Shown here one piece after another: positions 25,889-34,677 of a stretch of 64,000 bases of DNA. The position numbers and the translations under genes were made by a program. Numbering within the stretch: position 1 is the first letter of the stretch; each line of letters opens with the position of its first letter. The notes under the pieces are model-generated. The model was not told the origin of the DNA. It made no database searches and saw only the letters and a list, made by a program, of their open reading frames with translations. Where the stretch lies: assembly GCA_038319025.1 (NCBI GenBank), contig JBBQCW010000011.1, forward strand, positions 45,006-109,005, given 5' to 3'. The stretch is from JBBQCW01 sp038319025. Lineage in GTDB: Bacteria; Actinomycetota; Thermoleophilia; Solirubrobacterales; Solirubrobacteraceae.

Positions 25889-26743
25889 ATGAAGCTCCGC
25901 CCGGCCACCGACAACGACCGCGACGCGGTGTGTGAGCTCGGTGTAGTCGAGGAGACCTTCTGGTTCGGCGAATCGGAGGTCAGCGCCGCCGAGGTCGGGG
26001 AGTGGGTCGACGAGGAGGGCGGCGTGACGCGGGGCGTCGTGGCCGTCGACGACGACGGGCGCGTGCGCGGGTTCGCCTCCCCCGGCCATCTCGGCTCGGT
26101 GCTTCTCGCCGACCCCACCCAGATCGGCGCGCTGATCGACGAGCTGCTCCCGTGGTTGGTCGAGCAGGGGGAAGTCATGGAGCTGATGACGTTCGGGGCT
26201 GACACCGCGCGCGTCGCGGCGTTCGAGCGCCACGGGCTGCGCCACCTGCGATCGACGTTCACGATGGCGCGTCCGGAAAGCGCTGGCCCGTCGGATCCAG
26301 CCGTGTTCCCGAGCGGGATCGACCTCGCTCCCTATCGGCTCGGTGACGATGATACGGCCGTCCATCGGCTCATCTATGTCGACGCCGCGTGGGCCTCGGT
26401 GCCGGGGCACGCTGACCGCGACCTCGACTCGTGGCGGGAGAAGGAGCGGCCCTGCCGGTCGCTGTTTCTCGCCCGTCGCGAGGGCCGACCGGTCGGCTGG
26501 GTTGCCGGCCGCGTACTGGACAGCGGCCGCGGCTACATCAGCTCGCTCGCCGTCGCTCAGAGCGAGCGCGGCCGCGGCCTCGGACGAGCTCTGCTGCTGC
26601 ACGCGTTCGCCGATCTTCTGCAAGCAGGAGCCCGCGACCTCACCCTTGGTGTCGAGGGGCGCAACGACACCGCGTTGGGGCTCTACCGCTCCGTCGGCCT
26701 CCAAGTCGAGCGTGAGTGGCGGATCTACGCCGCGGCGTCCTGA
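25889..26743 (+). CDS. GNAT acetyltransferase, tandem-domain
   Basis: 284 aa with two GNAT-like halves. The first (1-130) starts MKLRPATDNDRDAV and looks degenerate. The second (140-284) has the acetyl-CoA pyrophosphate loop in SERGRGLGRALL (R/Q-x-x-G-x-G/A) and a LGVEGRNDTALGLYRSVGL C-terminus. Tandem GNATs include mycothiol synthase (MshD), but this one is not clearly MshD. Substrate unknown. It ends 12 bp from the convergent propeller gene. Confidence 0.8.
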   Translation: MKLRPATDNDRDAVCELGVVEETFWFGESEVSAAEVGEWVDEEGGVTRGVVAVDDDGRVRGFASPGHLGSVLLADPTQIGALIDELLPWLVEQGEVMELMTFGADTARVAAFERHGLRHLRSTFTMARPESAGPSDPAVFPSGIDLAPYRLGDDDTAVHRLIYVDAAWASVPGHADRDLDSWREKERPCRSLFLARREGRPVGWVAGRVLDSGRGYISSLAVAQSERGRGLGRALLLHAFADLLQAGARDLTLGVEGRNDTALGLYRSVGLQVEREWRIYAAAS

Positions 26744-26755
26744 CGGTCCGCCCGG

Positions 26756-28198
26756 CTACTTGGGTCCCATCCAGTGCATGTAGACCTGCGTCGCGGGCGA
26801 CAGAGTGTCGCCGGGAAATGGAGGTGGCGCGAGGTAACCGGCGCTCAGCGGCCGGCTGCTGGCGGCACTGATGTCCGTCGTGTCGAACAGCAGATAGTTA
26901 CCTTGGGCGCTCATGCGCACGCGATGCACGTCCCGGGCCATCGCCCGCCCGTCGGTCGCAAAAGACACCACGTTGGTCGCTCCGTCGTGCACGGTGTACA
27001 GGTAGGCATCGCGCACGCCGTTGCGGTCAGGGTTGCGGGCCGTCCGGGTGCGGTCGGACTCGTAGGAGATCCAGATGCCCGGTGCCGTGAGGGACGGGCC
27101 GAAGCTGCCGCCGCCGCTGGTGATGGGGGTCCGCCGCCACCCGCTTCCGACGGCGACCGCCCAGGAGATGTTTCCGCCGGACGTTTCGTAGGCCACCTGG
27201 TCTCCGGCCGCGTCAAGGGCCGGATGATCGCCTGGCGCGACGAGCGTCGTGCGCAGACGGTAGGCATCACGGTGCAGGTCGAGCATCGTCGTTCTCACCA
27301 TTCCCCCGCAGGCGTAGGCGACCACGCGTTTGTGGCCGCGCGAAAGGGCCAGCGATGTCGTCCCACACGACAGCGCCCGCGACCCGGACCGTGAGGCCAG
27401 CAGGGTGAGACCGACCTGCCCGCCATGACTGGTCTCAAAGCGGGTGAGTGTGCGGACGTACGCCGCGGGTTGCCCGCTCGCACGGCCACTGACCGATCCG
27501 CGCCACTTGGGGTTGGACGTATGGGTCAACGCGAGGTTGCGAGCGGCGGAGATGAACGCCACGTGGGAACAATCGCCGTCGACGACGACCGAGGTGGTGG
27601 GACCCAGCGCCTGCCGACCGACGGAGTTCACGGAGACGCGAGTAATCCGACCCTGCCCAATGTGGCGCGACCAGCGATACAGGAACGCATCCGTCGCGCC
27701 GTTGGTGTCGCCGGGCACCAGGTTGCTGGCGTCCGACAGGAATGCGACGCACCTGGGCGAGTGATGAACATCGCCGCTCACGCTCGACCCCCACGACGGC
27801 CCGTTCGCGCCGGCGCCCCCGCGGCCGCGGGAGATCAGCACGGTTGGCGCAGCCCGCCACGCGGTGCCGTTGCCTGCAAACGGGGAGGCGCGCGGCACCG
27901 CGAAGACATCGCTCACGCGCCCGTTTGGGTCACCGGGCACGAGGTCGGTCGCCGTCGACGTGAACGCGACGACGGAGGCGTTCCTTTCGTCAAGGGCGAT
28001 TCGGCCATCCCACGAGGGCCCGTTCGGTAGGCCCCCGGTGGGCGTGGCGCTCATCAACCACGTCGGAAACCCTGTGGGGTTGAGCGCGGACGCCGGCGCG
28101 GCGACCAGGACCGCAGTGAGCAAGGCCGTCGCGAAGGTGCACACGCCCGCACGGGCGTGAAACCTGACTTCGCTTCGAGCGGAGGCCAAGCGATTCAC
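26756..28198 (-). CDS. Secreted TolB/WD40-like beta-propeller protein
   Basis: 480 aa, GTG start. A signal peptide is present (FATALLTAVLVAAPASALN, cleavage about residue 39). The mature part repeats blades with the patterns VVAFTSTATDLVPGDPNGRVSDVF, here seen as short motifs such as VAFTSTATDLVPGD, VAFLSDASNLVPGD, and SHVAFISAARNLAL, characteristic of TolB-like 'PD40' propellers with D-V-F/D-A-F repeats. Such secreted propellers usually bind other proteins or polymers. There is no anchor or extra catalytic domain. Function unknown. Confidence 0.8.
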   Translation of the reverse strand: MNRLASARSEVRFHARAGVCTFATALLTAVLVAAPASALNPTGFPTWLMSATPTGGLPNGPSWDGRIALDERNASVVAFTSTATDLVPGDPNGRVSDVFAVPRASPFAGNGTAWRAAPTVLISRGRGGAGANGPSWGSSVSGDVHHSPRCVAFLSDASNLVPGDTNGATDAFLYRWSRHIGQGRITRVSVNSVGRQALGPTTSVVVDGDCSHVAFISAARNLALTHTSNPKWRGSVSGRASGQPAAYVRTLTRFETSHGGQVGLTLLASRSGSRALSCGTTSLALSRGHKRVVAYACGGMVRTTMLDLHRDAYRLRTTLVAPGDHPALDAAGDQVAYETSGGNISWAVAVGSGWRRTPITSGGGSFGPSLTAPGIWISYESDRTRTARNPDRNGVRDAYLYTVHDGATNVVSFATDGRAMARDVHRVRMSAQGNYLLFDTTDISAASSRPLSAGYLAPPPFPGDTLSPATQVYMHWMGPK

Positions 28199-28404
28199 GA
28201 CATCGACGTTACGCCCGCACGCATGAACAGCGACTGAGCGACTTCGGTGAGCCGCACCCCGCTGAACCGGACCGAATCAGCCGGAACGCGCGAATAATTT
28301 GATTGGAAATGCCCAGCAGGAGAATCCGACATATCGGCGGTATGTTGCATTCTGTCGCTGAGAGGTCTACGGTCGGCTCTCGTCCCTCGATCCAGGAGGC
28401 CACC

Positions 28405-29400
28405 GTGTCGCCCGTTCCTTTCCGCCCCGCCGCCGTGGCCATGCTGAGCTCCATGCTCGCGCTCACCCTGCTTTTCGCCCCCAGCGCTGGGGCGGCATCT
28501 TCGGGCCCCAAGCTGACCGTGCCGGCCGGCACGCTGTCGTCAGCGCTGAAATGCCCCAAGTCGCTCCACAGGATCCACCGTGATCCGGTGTTGCTCGTGC
28601 CCGCCACTGCAGCCGACCCGAAGACCACCTACGCGTGGAATTACGAGATCACCCTGCCCAAGGCCGGCTATCGCTTCTGCACGGTGACGCTGCCGGCGGT
28701 CTCGCTGAGCGATGCTCAGATCGGGGCGCAGTACGTCGTATCAGCGGTGCGCACGATGGCGGCCAAGAGCGGCCGCAAGGTCGCGATCATCGGTATGAGC
28801 CAAGGTGGCCTGCAGCCGCGCTGGGCGCTGCGCTTCTGGCCGGATCTACGCAAGAAGGTCTCCGACTACATCGGCTTGGCGACCCCCCAGCACGGCGCCG
28901 CTCTGGTGACCGCGCTGTGCGCAAGTGGCTGCGCCGACTCCCTCTGGCAGATGAAGCCCGACTCGAACTTCCTTGGCGCCCTCAATCGTGGCGCCGAGAT
29001 CTTCAAGGGTCCGGATTGGTCGGCCATCTATTCGCGGACGGACGACGTGGTGACGCCGCAGGCCGACCCGTCGCCGAGTTCCGCCCTCGCGCCGGCCAAG
29101 GGCGTGAAGTCCTCGACGACCGCCCTACAGTCGATCTGCCCGCAGGACGCCGCGACGCACATCGGGACGCTGTCTGACCCGGTGGCCACCGCCCTCGTCT
29201 ACGACGCGCTCAGCCATCCTGGTCCGGCGAAGCCCTCGCGGCTGAGCAGCGGGATCTGCAGCCAGACGCTGGTGCCCGGGCTGAACAAGTCCGTGGTCGA
29301 TGACACCATCGCCCACGCACTGACCGGGCTGTTGGCCACGGTCAACGCCGCGACGAAGGCAACCGCCGAGCCGCCGCTTGCCTCCTACGCGACCCGCTGA
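28405..29400 (+). CDS. Secreted lipase (alpha/beta hydrolase)
   Basis: 331 aa from a GTG 6 nt after AGGAGG. A signal peptide (VAMLSSMLALTLLFAPSAGA) is followed by a mature alpha/beta hydrolase. The nucleophile elbow is IIGMSQGGLQPRW, the oxyanion region HRDPVLLVPATAADP, and a late acid/His pair is likely in DDVVTPQADP and CPQDAATHIGTL. The lidless arrangement with LVPATA and GMSQGG recalls the Candida antarctica lipase B-like actinobacterial lipases. Extracellular triglyceride or ester hydrolysis is expected. Its last 23 bp overlap the regulator gene that follows. Confidence 0.85.
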   Translation: MSPVPFRPAAVAMLSSMLALTLLFAPSAGAASSGPKLTVPAGTLSSALKCPKSLHRIHRDPVLLVPATAADPKTTYAWNYEITLPKAGYRFCTVTLPAVSLSDAQIGAQYVVSAVRTMAAKSGRKVAIIGMSQGGLQPRWALRFWPDLRKKVSDYIGLATPQHGAALVTALCASGCADSLWQMKPDSNFLGALNRGAEIFKGPDWSAIYSRTDDVVTPQADPSPSSALAPAKGVKSSTTALQSICPQDAATHIGTLSDPVATALVYDALSHPGPAKPSRLSSGICSQTLVPGLNKSVVDDTIAHALTGLLATVNAATKATAEPPLASYATR

Positions 29401-29989
29401 GACCGACCGGGCGCCGCGGGCCAAGGTCCGCGGCGCCTCGGCTCGTCCGACTCCAGATGACGCCGTACGCTGCGCGCGCCGCGTGTTCCTGCGCAGCGAG
29501 CGGGTGGAGATGGGCCTCGTCGCCGAGGAACTCGGACTGAACCGCACGACTTTGCACCGGTGGTTCGCAAGTCGCGACGACCTCTTGGGCCAGGTGCTGT
29601 CCGACCTGAGTCGCATCGAGTTCGCGAGGGCGTTGGCCGGCACCCGAGCGCCACGCGGAACGGCCGACCGCGTGATCAGCGTGCTCGAGCGATTCCTGCG
29701 CTCCCAGCACGAGTCGGCTGCGTTCCAGGCGTTTCTCGCTCGCGAACCGGCCACCGCGGCCCGGGTCCTCATGACCGCCGCCGGTGGGGTCGAGCAGCGC
29801 AGCCGCGGAATGGTGGAGGCGCTGCTGGAGGAGGAAGCCGCCGCCGGCCTGGCGCTGACTGCCCCCGTCGATGTGCTGTCAGTGGCGCTGATCCGGGTGG
29901 GCGAGGCGTTCCTCTACGCGGACATCATCAGCGAGGGCGAGCCCGACGTGTCGCGGGCCGTCACGATCTTTCGCCTGCTGCTGCGCTAA
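29378..29989 (+). CDS. TetR-superfamily regulator, QsdR-like
   Basis: 203 aa from a TTG start, which is the only usable start in this frame and overlaps the lipase end by 23 bp. The helix-turn-helix is MGLVAEELGLNRTTLHRWFASRDDLL. The C-terminal domain with FLAREPATAARVLM and IRVGEAFLYADIISEGEPD resembles the QsdR group, whose founding member regulates a quorum-quenching lactonase in Rhodococcus. Translational coupling to the lipase suggests it may control that gene. Ligand unknown. Stop overlaps the convergent 121-aa gene by 4 bp. Confidence 0.82.
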   Translation: MPPTRPAETDRAPRAKVRGASARPTPDDAVRCARRVFLRSERVEMGLVAEELGLNRTTLHRWFASRDDLLGQVLSDLSRIEFARALAGTRAPRGTADRVISVLERFLRSQHESAAFQAFLAREPATAARVLMTAAGGVEQRSRGMVEALLEEEAAAGLALTAPVDVLSVALIRVGEAFLYADIISEGEPDVSRAVTIFRLLLR

Positions 29990-30351
29990 CCGAGCTGTGC
30001 CCGCACCGCGCCGGCGGCGATCGCTTCACGGCCCTCACGTGTGAGCTCCATCCAGCCGCCCCCTCGCTGCACCGTGCGGACTGCGAGCCCGGAGGTTTCG
30101 AGTGCCTGAAGCGCAGCCCTGATCGGTTCGCGCAGCGCAATCGTGTCGCTCGTCTTGGACTTGAAGTCCTTGAGCGCCCACATCGCGAACTGCAGTTCGT
30201 TGACGCCGACCGACTTCGACGCATCGTCGGGGAAAGCCCCAATGAGCTCAGCCGCAAGGTCCGCCGCCGGGAGCGCGCACAGGCGCTCGACCTCCGCCTT
30301 GGCGGCGGCCCGCTCTGCGGCCTTCTCGTCGCTCTTGCCGAATAGGGACAT
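29986..30351 (-). CDS. Hypothetical winged-helix-like protein, 121 aa
   Basis: Begins MSLFGKSDEKAAERAAAKAEVERL with a charged helix, then LAAELIGAFPDDAS, and a C-terminal half (IRAALQALETSGLAVRTVQRGG then WMELTREGREAIAAG) that looks like a winged-helix wing. I recall no named family. It is the last gene of a minus-strand run (phosphotransferase, alpha/beta hydrolase, this) with an 11-bp gap to the hydrolase. A DNA-binding role is a guess. Confidence 0.65.
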   Translation of the reverse strand: MSLFGKSDEKAAERAAAKAEVERLCALPAADLAAELIGAFPDDASKSVGVNELQFAMWALKDFKSKTSDTIALREPIRAALQALETSGLAVRTVQRGGGWMELTREGREAIAAGAVRAQLG

Positions 30352-30362
30352 GATCGATCAGC

Positions 30363-31070
30363 CTAGACCGCGCGCGCTCGGAGGAGGACGAGGTCGCGCA
30401 CGGCGGCGGGCTGGGAGAGGAACGGGTGGTGTCCGGTGTCGAGTTCCACGACGCTGCCCGCCCGGCCGGCGAACTCGCGTTGCCGTGCCGCGGGCGTGCC
30501 GCGATCGTCGGAGCACACGAGGTACGTCGAGGCGATCTGCTGCCAGGCCGCGGACTGCACCGGCTGCTCAAGCACAGCGAGGCTCTGCCGAGCCAGCTTG
30601 CCCAATGCGGCGCGTTGGATCGCTGGATCGCAGTCCTGCAGAAACGTCTCGGCCAGGGCATCCGGTCGTACGGTGAACGCCCCGCCCGCAGGATCGATGT
30701 CGAGAAACGGCGCGGGCTCCTCACCGCCGAACGAGGACAGGCTCTGCCCCACCTCGGGCAGATAGCTGGACACGAGCAGCAGATGGCGCACCGAGTCGAC
30801 GCCCGCCGCCGCCTCAGCGGTGACGATGCCGCCGTAGCTATGAGCGACCACCACGGTCGGCTCGTCGCTCGCGGTCAATACCTCCCGGACCGCGGCCACA
30901 TCTTCGGTCAGCCCCGGCCCTCCCGCATCGGCCGGCTCACCCGTCTCCCCGCAGCTCGGCAGCGCAGGAGCCTCGCTGGCCACTCCGCGCTGGGCCAGCA
31001 GCTCAGCGGTTGCGTGCCACCACCAAGATCCGTCCTTGACGCATGCGCCGTGCACGAAAACGACCCTCAT
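30363..31070 (-). CDS. Alpha/beta hydrolase (salicylate/pimeloyl esterase-like)
   Basis: 235 aa. The oxyanion stretch VVFVHGACVKDGSWWW, nucleophile elbow VVVAHSYGGIVTAEA, and the catalytic-His region ELDTGHHPFLSQPA are clear, as is a probable Asp in TYLVCSDDRGTP. The size and the short cap match small esterases of the MenH/EstC/'alpha/beta fold hydrolase' group. Substrate unknown. Transcribed with the phosphotransferase gene 45 bp upstream. Confidence 0.88.
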   Translation of the reverse strand: MRVVFVHGACVKDGSWWWHATAELLAQRGVASEAPALPSCGETGEPADAGGPGLTEDVAAVREVLTASDEPTVVVAHSYGGIVTAEAAAGVDSVRHLLLVSSYLPEVGQSLSSFGGEEPAPFLDIDPAGGAFTVRPDALAETFLQDCDPAIQRAALGKLARQSLAVLEQPVQSAAWQQIASTYLVCSDDRGTPAARQREFAGRAGSVVELDTGHHPFLSQPAAVRDLVLLRARAV

Positions 31071-31115
31071 GTTGACCTCTTCGTCTGGTTTGGATGCAGG
31101 CCTTCGACGATATCC

Positions 31116-32195
31116 TTAGGGCTCCGGGCGCAGCGCAGCGACGGGCGCGGCACCGTCCTCAGGCAGCAGTGCCAGCGCGTCGAGGTCGATGATCTGATCA
31201 CAGCAGCGGGCGGTGACGGTGAGGAACAGCTCATCGCCGCGCTCGGTGCGCTCGACGACCATCGCGGCGATCACGCCCATGAGCACGCCGTGGAACGCCT
31301 GGCGGCGGTACTCCTCCCAGCACGCCTCCCAGCTCAGCGCGTGGGCACCTGCAGCGACAAGCGCCTCGTAATATCCACGGACCAGGTCGTGCTCGTGAGC
31401 GCGGCGGTCCGGCACCGTGAGGCTCCCACCGAGGAAGTAGGAGACGTCGAGCAAGGCCGAACCCCAGGACACGGTCTGCCAGTCAACGACGACGCAGCGG
31501 TCGGTATCGAAGAGCAGGTTGTCCAGGCGGAAGTCGCCGTGTGCCAGCCCGAGCGGTGCGCGGCGATCGGCCGCCCACGCGTCAACGCGGCCGGCGAACG
31601 CCTCCAGCACCGCAGCGTGCTCGGGCGCGAACTGGCCCGCGTAGCGCTCGAGGAACCCGGGCAGCATCGCGCCGTAGAGCGGCTGGTTCAGCGGGCTGAC
31701 GTGGTTGAGCCATCCCGCGCTGCCAAGCACCGGGTCGCCGAGGGTGGGCGCTTGGATGGCGGCCAGCACCTGCAGTGCACGGTGCGCCTGCTCAGCCGAG
31801 CAGCCGGCGATCTGATCGCCCTGGCGCGCCGGCGACGCGTCGGCGATCACGATCGTGAACGATCCGTCGGCCGGGTCAAACTCGGCCATGTGACAGGTCG
31901 GCACCGCACCTTCAAGCTCGCCGCTGAGCCGTTCGTAGAAGGCCGTCTCGCGGGCGTACGCGCCGAGGCCCACACCGGTCGCCCGGCTCGCTGGGTCATC
32001 GGACGGGATCTTCACCACCACGCTCCCCGCCCCCGAATGGGTCTGGTAGCTCGCCCGCAGGCTGCGGCTCATCTGCCCTGTCCCGATCGCCGCCACCTCC
32101 ACGTCGCTGGCAGCGTCAAGGCCGAGCACGGCCGCCAGCCAGTCGGCGGTGATCTGGTTCTCGTTCTCGATCAACTGCGGCACATGACCCTCCAT
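31116..32195 (-). CDS. Aminoglycoside phosphotransferase-fold (APH) kinase-like protein
   Basis: 359 aa. The APH/choline kinase catalytic loop is LAHGDFRLDNLLF and the metal-binding VVVDWQTVSWG follows about 15 residues later; VVVKIPSDDPASRA holds the probable ATP-contacting Lys. Members phosphorylate small hydroxyl compounds; in actinobacteria many accompany acyl-CoA metabolism (ACAD10-like relatives). A GTG four codons in (32183) follows GGAGGG and could be the true start. Divergent from the TetR gene across a 36-bp nested palindrome. No antibiotic role is implied. Confidence 0.85.
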   Translation of the reverse strand: MEGHVPQLIENENQITADWLAAVLGLDAASDVEVAAIGTGQMSRSLRASYQTHSGAGSVVVKIPSDDPASRATGVGLGAYARETAFYERLSGELEGAVPTCHMAEFDPADGSFTIVIADASPARQGDQIAGCSAEQAHRALQVLAAIQAPTLGDPVLGSAGWLNHVSPLNQPLYGAMLPGFLERYAGQFAPEHAAVLEAFAGRVDAWAADRRAPLGLAHGDFRLDNLLFDTDRCVVVDWQTVSWGSALLDVSYFLGGSLTVPDRRAHEHDLVRGYYEALVAAGAHALSWEACWEEYRRQAFHGVLMGVIAAMVVERTERGDELFLTVTARCCDQIIDLDALALLPEDGAAPVAALRPEP

Positions 32196-32206
32196 TCGAT
32201 GACGTT

Positions 32207-32242
32207 AGTGATTATATTGACAGCTGTGTCAAGATCATCACT
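32207..32242. promoter_or_regulatory. Nested palindrome AGTGAT-N4-TTGACA-N4-TGTCAA-N4-ATCACT
   Basis: A fully symmetric 36-bp site sits between the divergent phosphotransferase (start 32195) and TetR (start 32244) genes. The inner arms are TTGACA and TGTCAA, the outer arms AGTGAT and ATCACT, each separated by exactly 4 bp. This is the expected operator of the TetR protein, placed to repress both directions. The inner half-sites match those of the palindrome at 15292, with spacer 4 instead of 3. Confidence 0.7.
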
Positions 32243-32243
32243 T

Positions 32244-32897
32244 ATGGCGAGCTTTGCGAGACTCCAGCCCATGCCCGACACACCCGTACCCCCGCGTGTT
32301 CGCCGGACCCAGGCCGAGCGGGCGGCCGAGTCCTCCCAGCGGCTGCTGCGGGCGGCTATCGAGCTGTTTGCCGAGCAGGGTTATGAGCGCACCAGCACCG
32401 AGCAGATCGCCGCTCGGGCCGGGTACAGCCGGTCGATGGTCAGCGCGCGCTACGGGTCCAAGCGGGGCCTGCTCGAGGCCGTGACCGGCCCCGAGTGGGA
32501 ACAGCGTCTGGTGACCGCCGCGTCGACGCCCGGGGCAACGGGCCGCGACCGAATCGCTGCGGTCGTGGACACCGTTCGACACCTCGCCACCAGCGACCCC
32601 GTCGCGTTGCGCGCCTTCCTGGTCGTCAGCTTCGAAGCCGCCGGCCCGAACACCGAGCTTCGTAGCCTGGTCAATGCCCGTCTGCGCTTGATCGAAACGG
32701 CCTTCGCCCAGGCCCTGGCCGCCGGCGTCCAGGACGGATCGATCCGCCCGGACATCGACCCCGTCGTGGAAGCGCGCGAACTCGTCCACAACGCCCTCGG
32801 CGCCATGTACCGATGGATCATCGACCCCGACGGCTTTGACTACCCCGCGTACCTCAACGCCACGCAAGACCGGACAGCGCTTTGGATAGAGAGCTGA
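32244..32897 (+). CDS. TetR/AcrR-family regulator
   Basis: 217 aa from the ATG at 32244, or 208 aa from the ATG at 32271 (MPDTPVPPRVRRTQAER), which looks more family-like. The helix-turn-helix is TSTEQIAARAGYSRSMVSARYGSKRGL. The C-terminal domain contains DPVALRAFLVVSFEAAGPN and VHNALGAMYRWIIDPDGFD. It is divergent from the phosphotransferase and precedes an aldehyde dehydrogenase by 282 bp. Its operator is probably the palindrome immediately upstream. Confidence 0.9.
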   Translation: MASFARLQPMPDTPVPPRVRRTQAERAAESSQRLLRAAIELFAEQGYERTSTEQIAARAGYSRSMVSARYGSKRGLLEAVTGPEWEQRLVTAASTPGATGRDRIAAVVDTVRHLATSDPVALRAFLVVSFEAAGPNTELRSLVNARLRLIETAFAQALAAGVQDGSIRPDIDPVVEARELVHNALGAMYRWIIDPDGFDYPAYLNATQDRTALWIES

Positions 32898-32923
32898 CGA
32901 AGTCAGCAAGCCGGCTGCGGCGG

Positions 32924-33064
32924 TCACGTGTCGCGGCGGCGCACAAGCACGACGGCGGCCACGAGCGCGATGGCCACCCAGGCGGCGAACTCCGCTATCC
33001 CGGCCCATGGGGTGAGCAGATCCGGGTTGGGGACAGTCGATATACCGCTTCTGCCCCACGCGGC
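32924..33064 (-). pseudogene. Start-less reading frame ending in a membrane helix, possible gene remnant
   Basis: In the 282-bp gap between the TetR and aldehyde dehydrogenase genes, the minus strand encodes WAGIAEFAAWVAIALVAAV followed by VLVRRRDT and a stop: a convincing transmembrane helix with a positive tail. The frame opens after a TGA at 33065-33067 and has no ATG, GTG or TTG before the helix. Just upstream a second minus-strand frame ends SKIEEILKGQPQSD. They could be two small genes with odd starts, or a decayed small membrane protein. The rest of the gap shows only a good AGGAG before the aldehyde dehydrogenase. Confidence 0.3.
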
Positions 33065-33179
33065 TCAGTCGCTTTGCGGCTGCCCCTTGAGGATCTCTTC
33101 GATCTTGCTCGCCAACTCGCGCGCCTATGCTCGCGGCGTATGGTTGGCGTGCACGCCATCCGACCACAGGAGCCAGCGC

Positions 33180-34643
33180 ATGTCGACCATCGAGCACGAC
33201 GTCACGACGGGCACCGAGGACGCCTCCGCCATCGCGGAACTCCACGAGATCGTCGAGCGCCAGCGCGCTGCGTTCCTGGCCGATCCGTTCCCCTCCCTGG
33301 AGGAGCGTCAGTCGCTGCTCATCGCCCTCGCCGGGATGGTGATGGGCAACCGCACCCGGATCGAAGAGGCCATGAGCGCCGACTTCGGCGTGCACCCCAC
33401 GCTCGCCACCGACCTGATCGAGGTGCTCGGCGTGGCCGGCCGCGCCGCGTACGCGGCCGAGCAGCTCGAGGGGTGGATGGCGCCCGAACCCCGCTACTCG
33501 GACCCAGCGCTGTTCGGCACCGGTCGTGCGTTCGTGCAGCCCCAGCCGAAGGGCGTGGTGGGCAACATCAGTCCGTGGAACTTTCCCTTCGACCTCTCCC
33601 TCGGCCCGCTGGTGGAGATGCTGGCCGCGGGCAACCGAGTCGTACTGAAGCCCTCCGAGCACACTCCCGCCTGTTCTGAACTGCTGCGCGACATGGTCCG
33701 TTCGACGTTCGATCGCGACCGCGTCGATGTAGCGGTCGGCGGACTAGGACTGGCCAAGGCGTTCCCGCGCGTGCGTTGGGATCATCTGCTCTACACGGGA
33801 AGCCCCGAGATCGGCCGACAGATCTCGATGGCCGCCGCCGAGCAGTTGGTGCCCGTCACGCTGGAGCTGGGAGGTAAGTGCCCGGCCATCCTGACCAGCG
33901 ATTCGATCGACGCCGAGTCGGTGAAACAGGTGCTCGGGACCAAGGCGCTCAAGAACGGCCAGATGTGCATCTCGGTGGACTACTGCCTGGTCCCCCGTGA
34001 GCAGATGGAGGAGTTCACACGGCTGGCCGTCGCGCACGTGAGCGAGCACATGCCCGGGTTCTGCGCGTCGGACAGCAACACCGGCATCATCACCGCGCGC
34101 CACCTCGATCGCATCCAGAGTCTGCTCGACGAAGCGCGGTCACACGGGTGCGACGTGCGGTCTCTGGAGGAGGCCGGGGACATCGATCCGCAGACGCGTC
34201 AGCTCCCGATGTCGCTGGTGCTGGACCCGCCCGACGAACTCACCCTCATGCAGGAGGAGATCTTCGGGCCGGTACTCCCGGTGAAGCCCTACGACGATCT
34301 CGACGAGGCCATCGAATACGTGAACGCGGGGGAGCGACCGCTCGCGCTGTACGTGTTCGCCCAAGACCCACAGGTGGCCGACGACGTGTTGCGGCGCACA
34401 ACATCCGGCGGCGCCTGTGTGAACGCGGCCGCCGTGCACGGCGCGTTGCCGTCACTGCCCTTCGGCGGCACCGGGCAGAGCGGCTCGGGACGGCATCACG
34501 GCATCGAGGGCTTTCGCGAGTTCTCCAACCCTCGCGCTGTCTTCGTGCGCGGCGAGGGTGACCTCATCGAAGCGTTCGCCCCGCCGTACGGTCCCATCGC
34601 GCAAGCCGTTGTGGAGGCGGCGTTCGCAGCGGCCGAGGCGTAG
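33180..34643 (+). CDS. Aldehyde dehydrogenase (coniferyl-aldehyde dehydrogenase-like)
   Basis: 487 aa, ATG preceded by AGGAG. The motifs are: GNISPWNFPFDLSLGPL (Asn), YTGSPEIGRQISMAAA, catalytic Glu in TLELGGKCPAIL, catalytic Cys in NGQMCISVDYCLVP, and LMQEEIFGPVLPVKPY. The N-terminal preference for QRAAFLADPFPSLEERQSLL and the C-terminal RHHGIEGFREFSNPRAVF point to the coniferyl/long-chain aldehyde group. It can supply acids for the adjacent acyl-CoA synthetase. Downstream is the convergent fadD-like gene with a 34-bp gap. Confidence 0.93.
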   Translation: MSTIEHDVTTGTEDASAIAELHEIVERQRAAFLADPFPSLEERQSLLIALAGMVMGNRTRIEEAMSADFGVHPTLATDLIEVLGVAGRAAYAAEQLEGWMAPEPRYSDPALFGTGRAFVQPQPKGVVGNISPWNFPFDLSLGPLVEMLAAGNRVVLKPSEHTPACSELLRDMVRSTFDRDRVDVAVGGLGLAKAFPRVRWDHLLYTGSPEIGRQISMAAAEQLVPVTLELGGKCPAILTSDSIDAESVKQVLGTKALKNGQMCISVDYCLVPREQMEEFTRLAVAHVSEHMPGFCASDSNTGIITARHLDRIQSLLDEARSHGCDVRSLEEAGDIDPQTRQLPMSLVLDPPDELTLMQEEIFGPVLPVKPYDDLDEAIEYVNAGERPLALYVFAQDPQVADDVLRRTTSGGACVNAAAVHGALPSLPFGGTGQSGSGRHHGIEGFREFSNPRAVFVRGEGDLIEAFAPPYGPIAQAVVEAAFAAAEA

Positions 34644-34677
34644 CCGCCGGAGTTCTGGCTCGCGCCACGACCCACCC

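Noticed and set aside
20625..29989. A quorum-quenching circuit made of the lactonase-like gene and the QsdR-like regulator
   Set aside because: They are 8 kb apart in different transcription units; each has a simpler local partner, so the link rests on family names alone.
31116..32195. An aminoglycoside-resistance gene
   Set aside because: The APH fold is shared with many metabolic kinases, and the setting (TetR divergon, alpha/beta hydrolase) is metabolic; no resistance claim is made.
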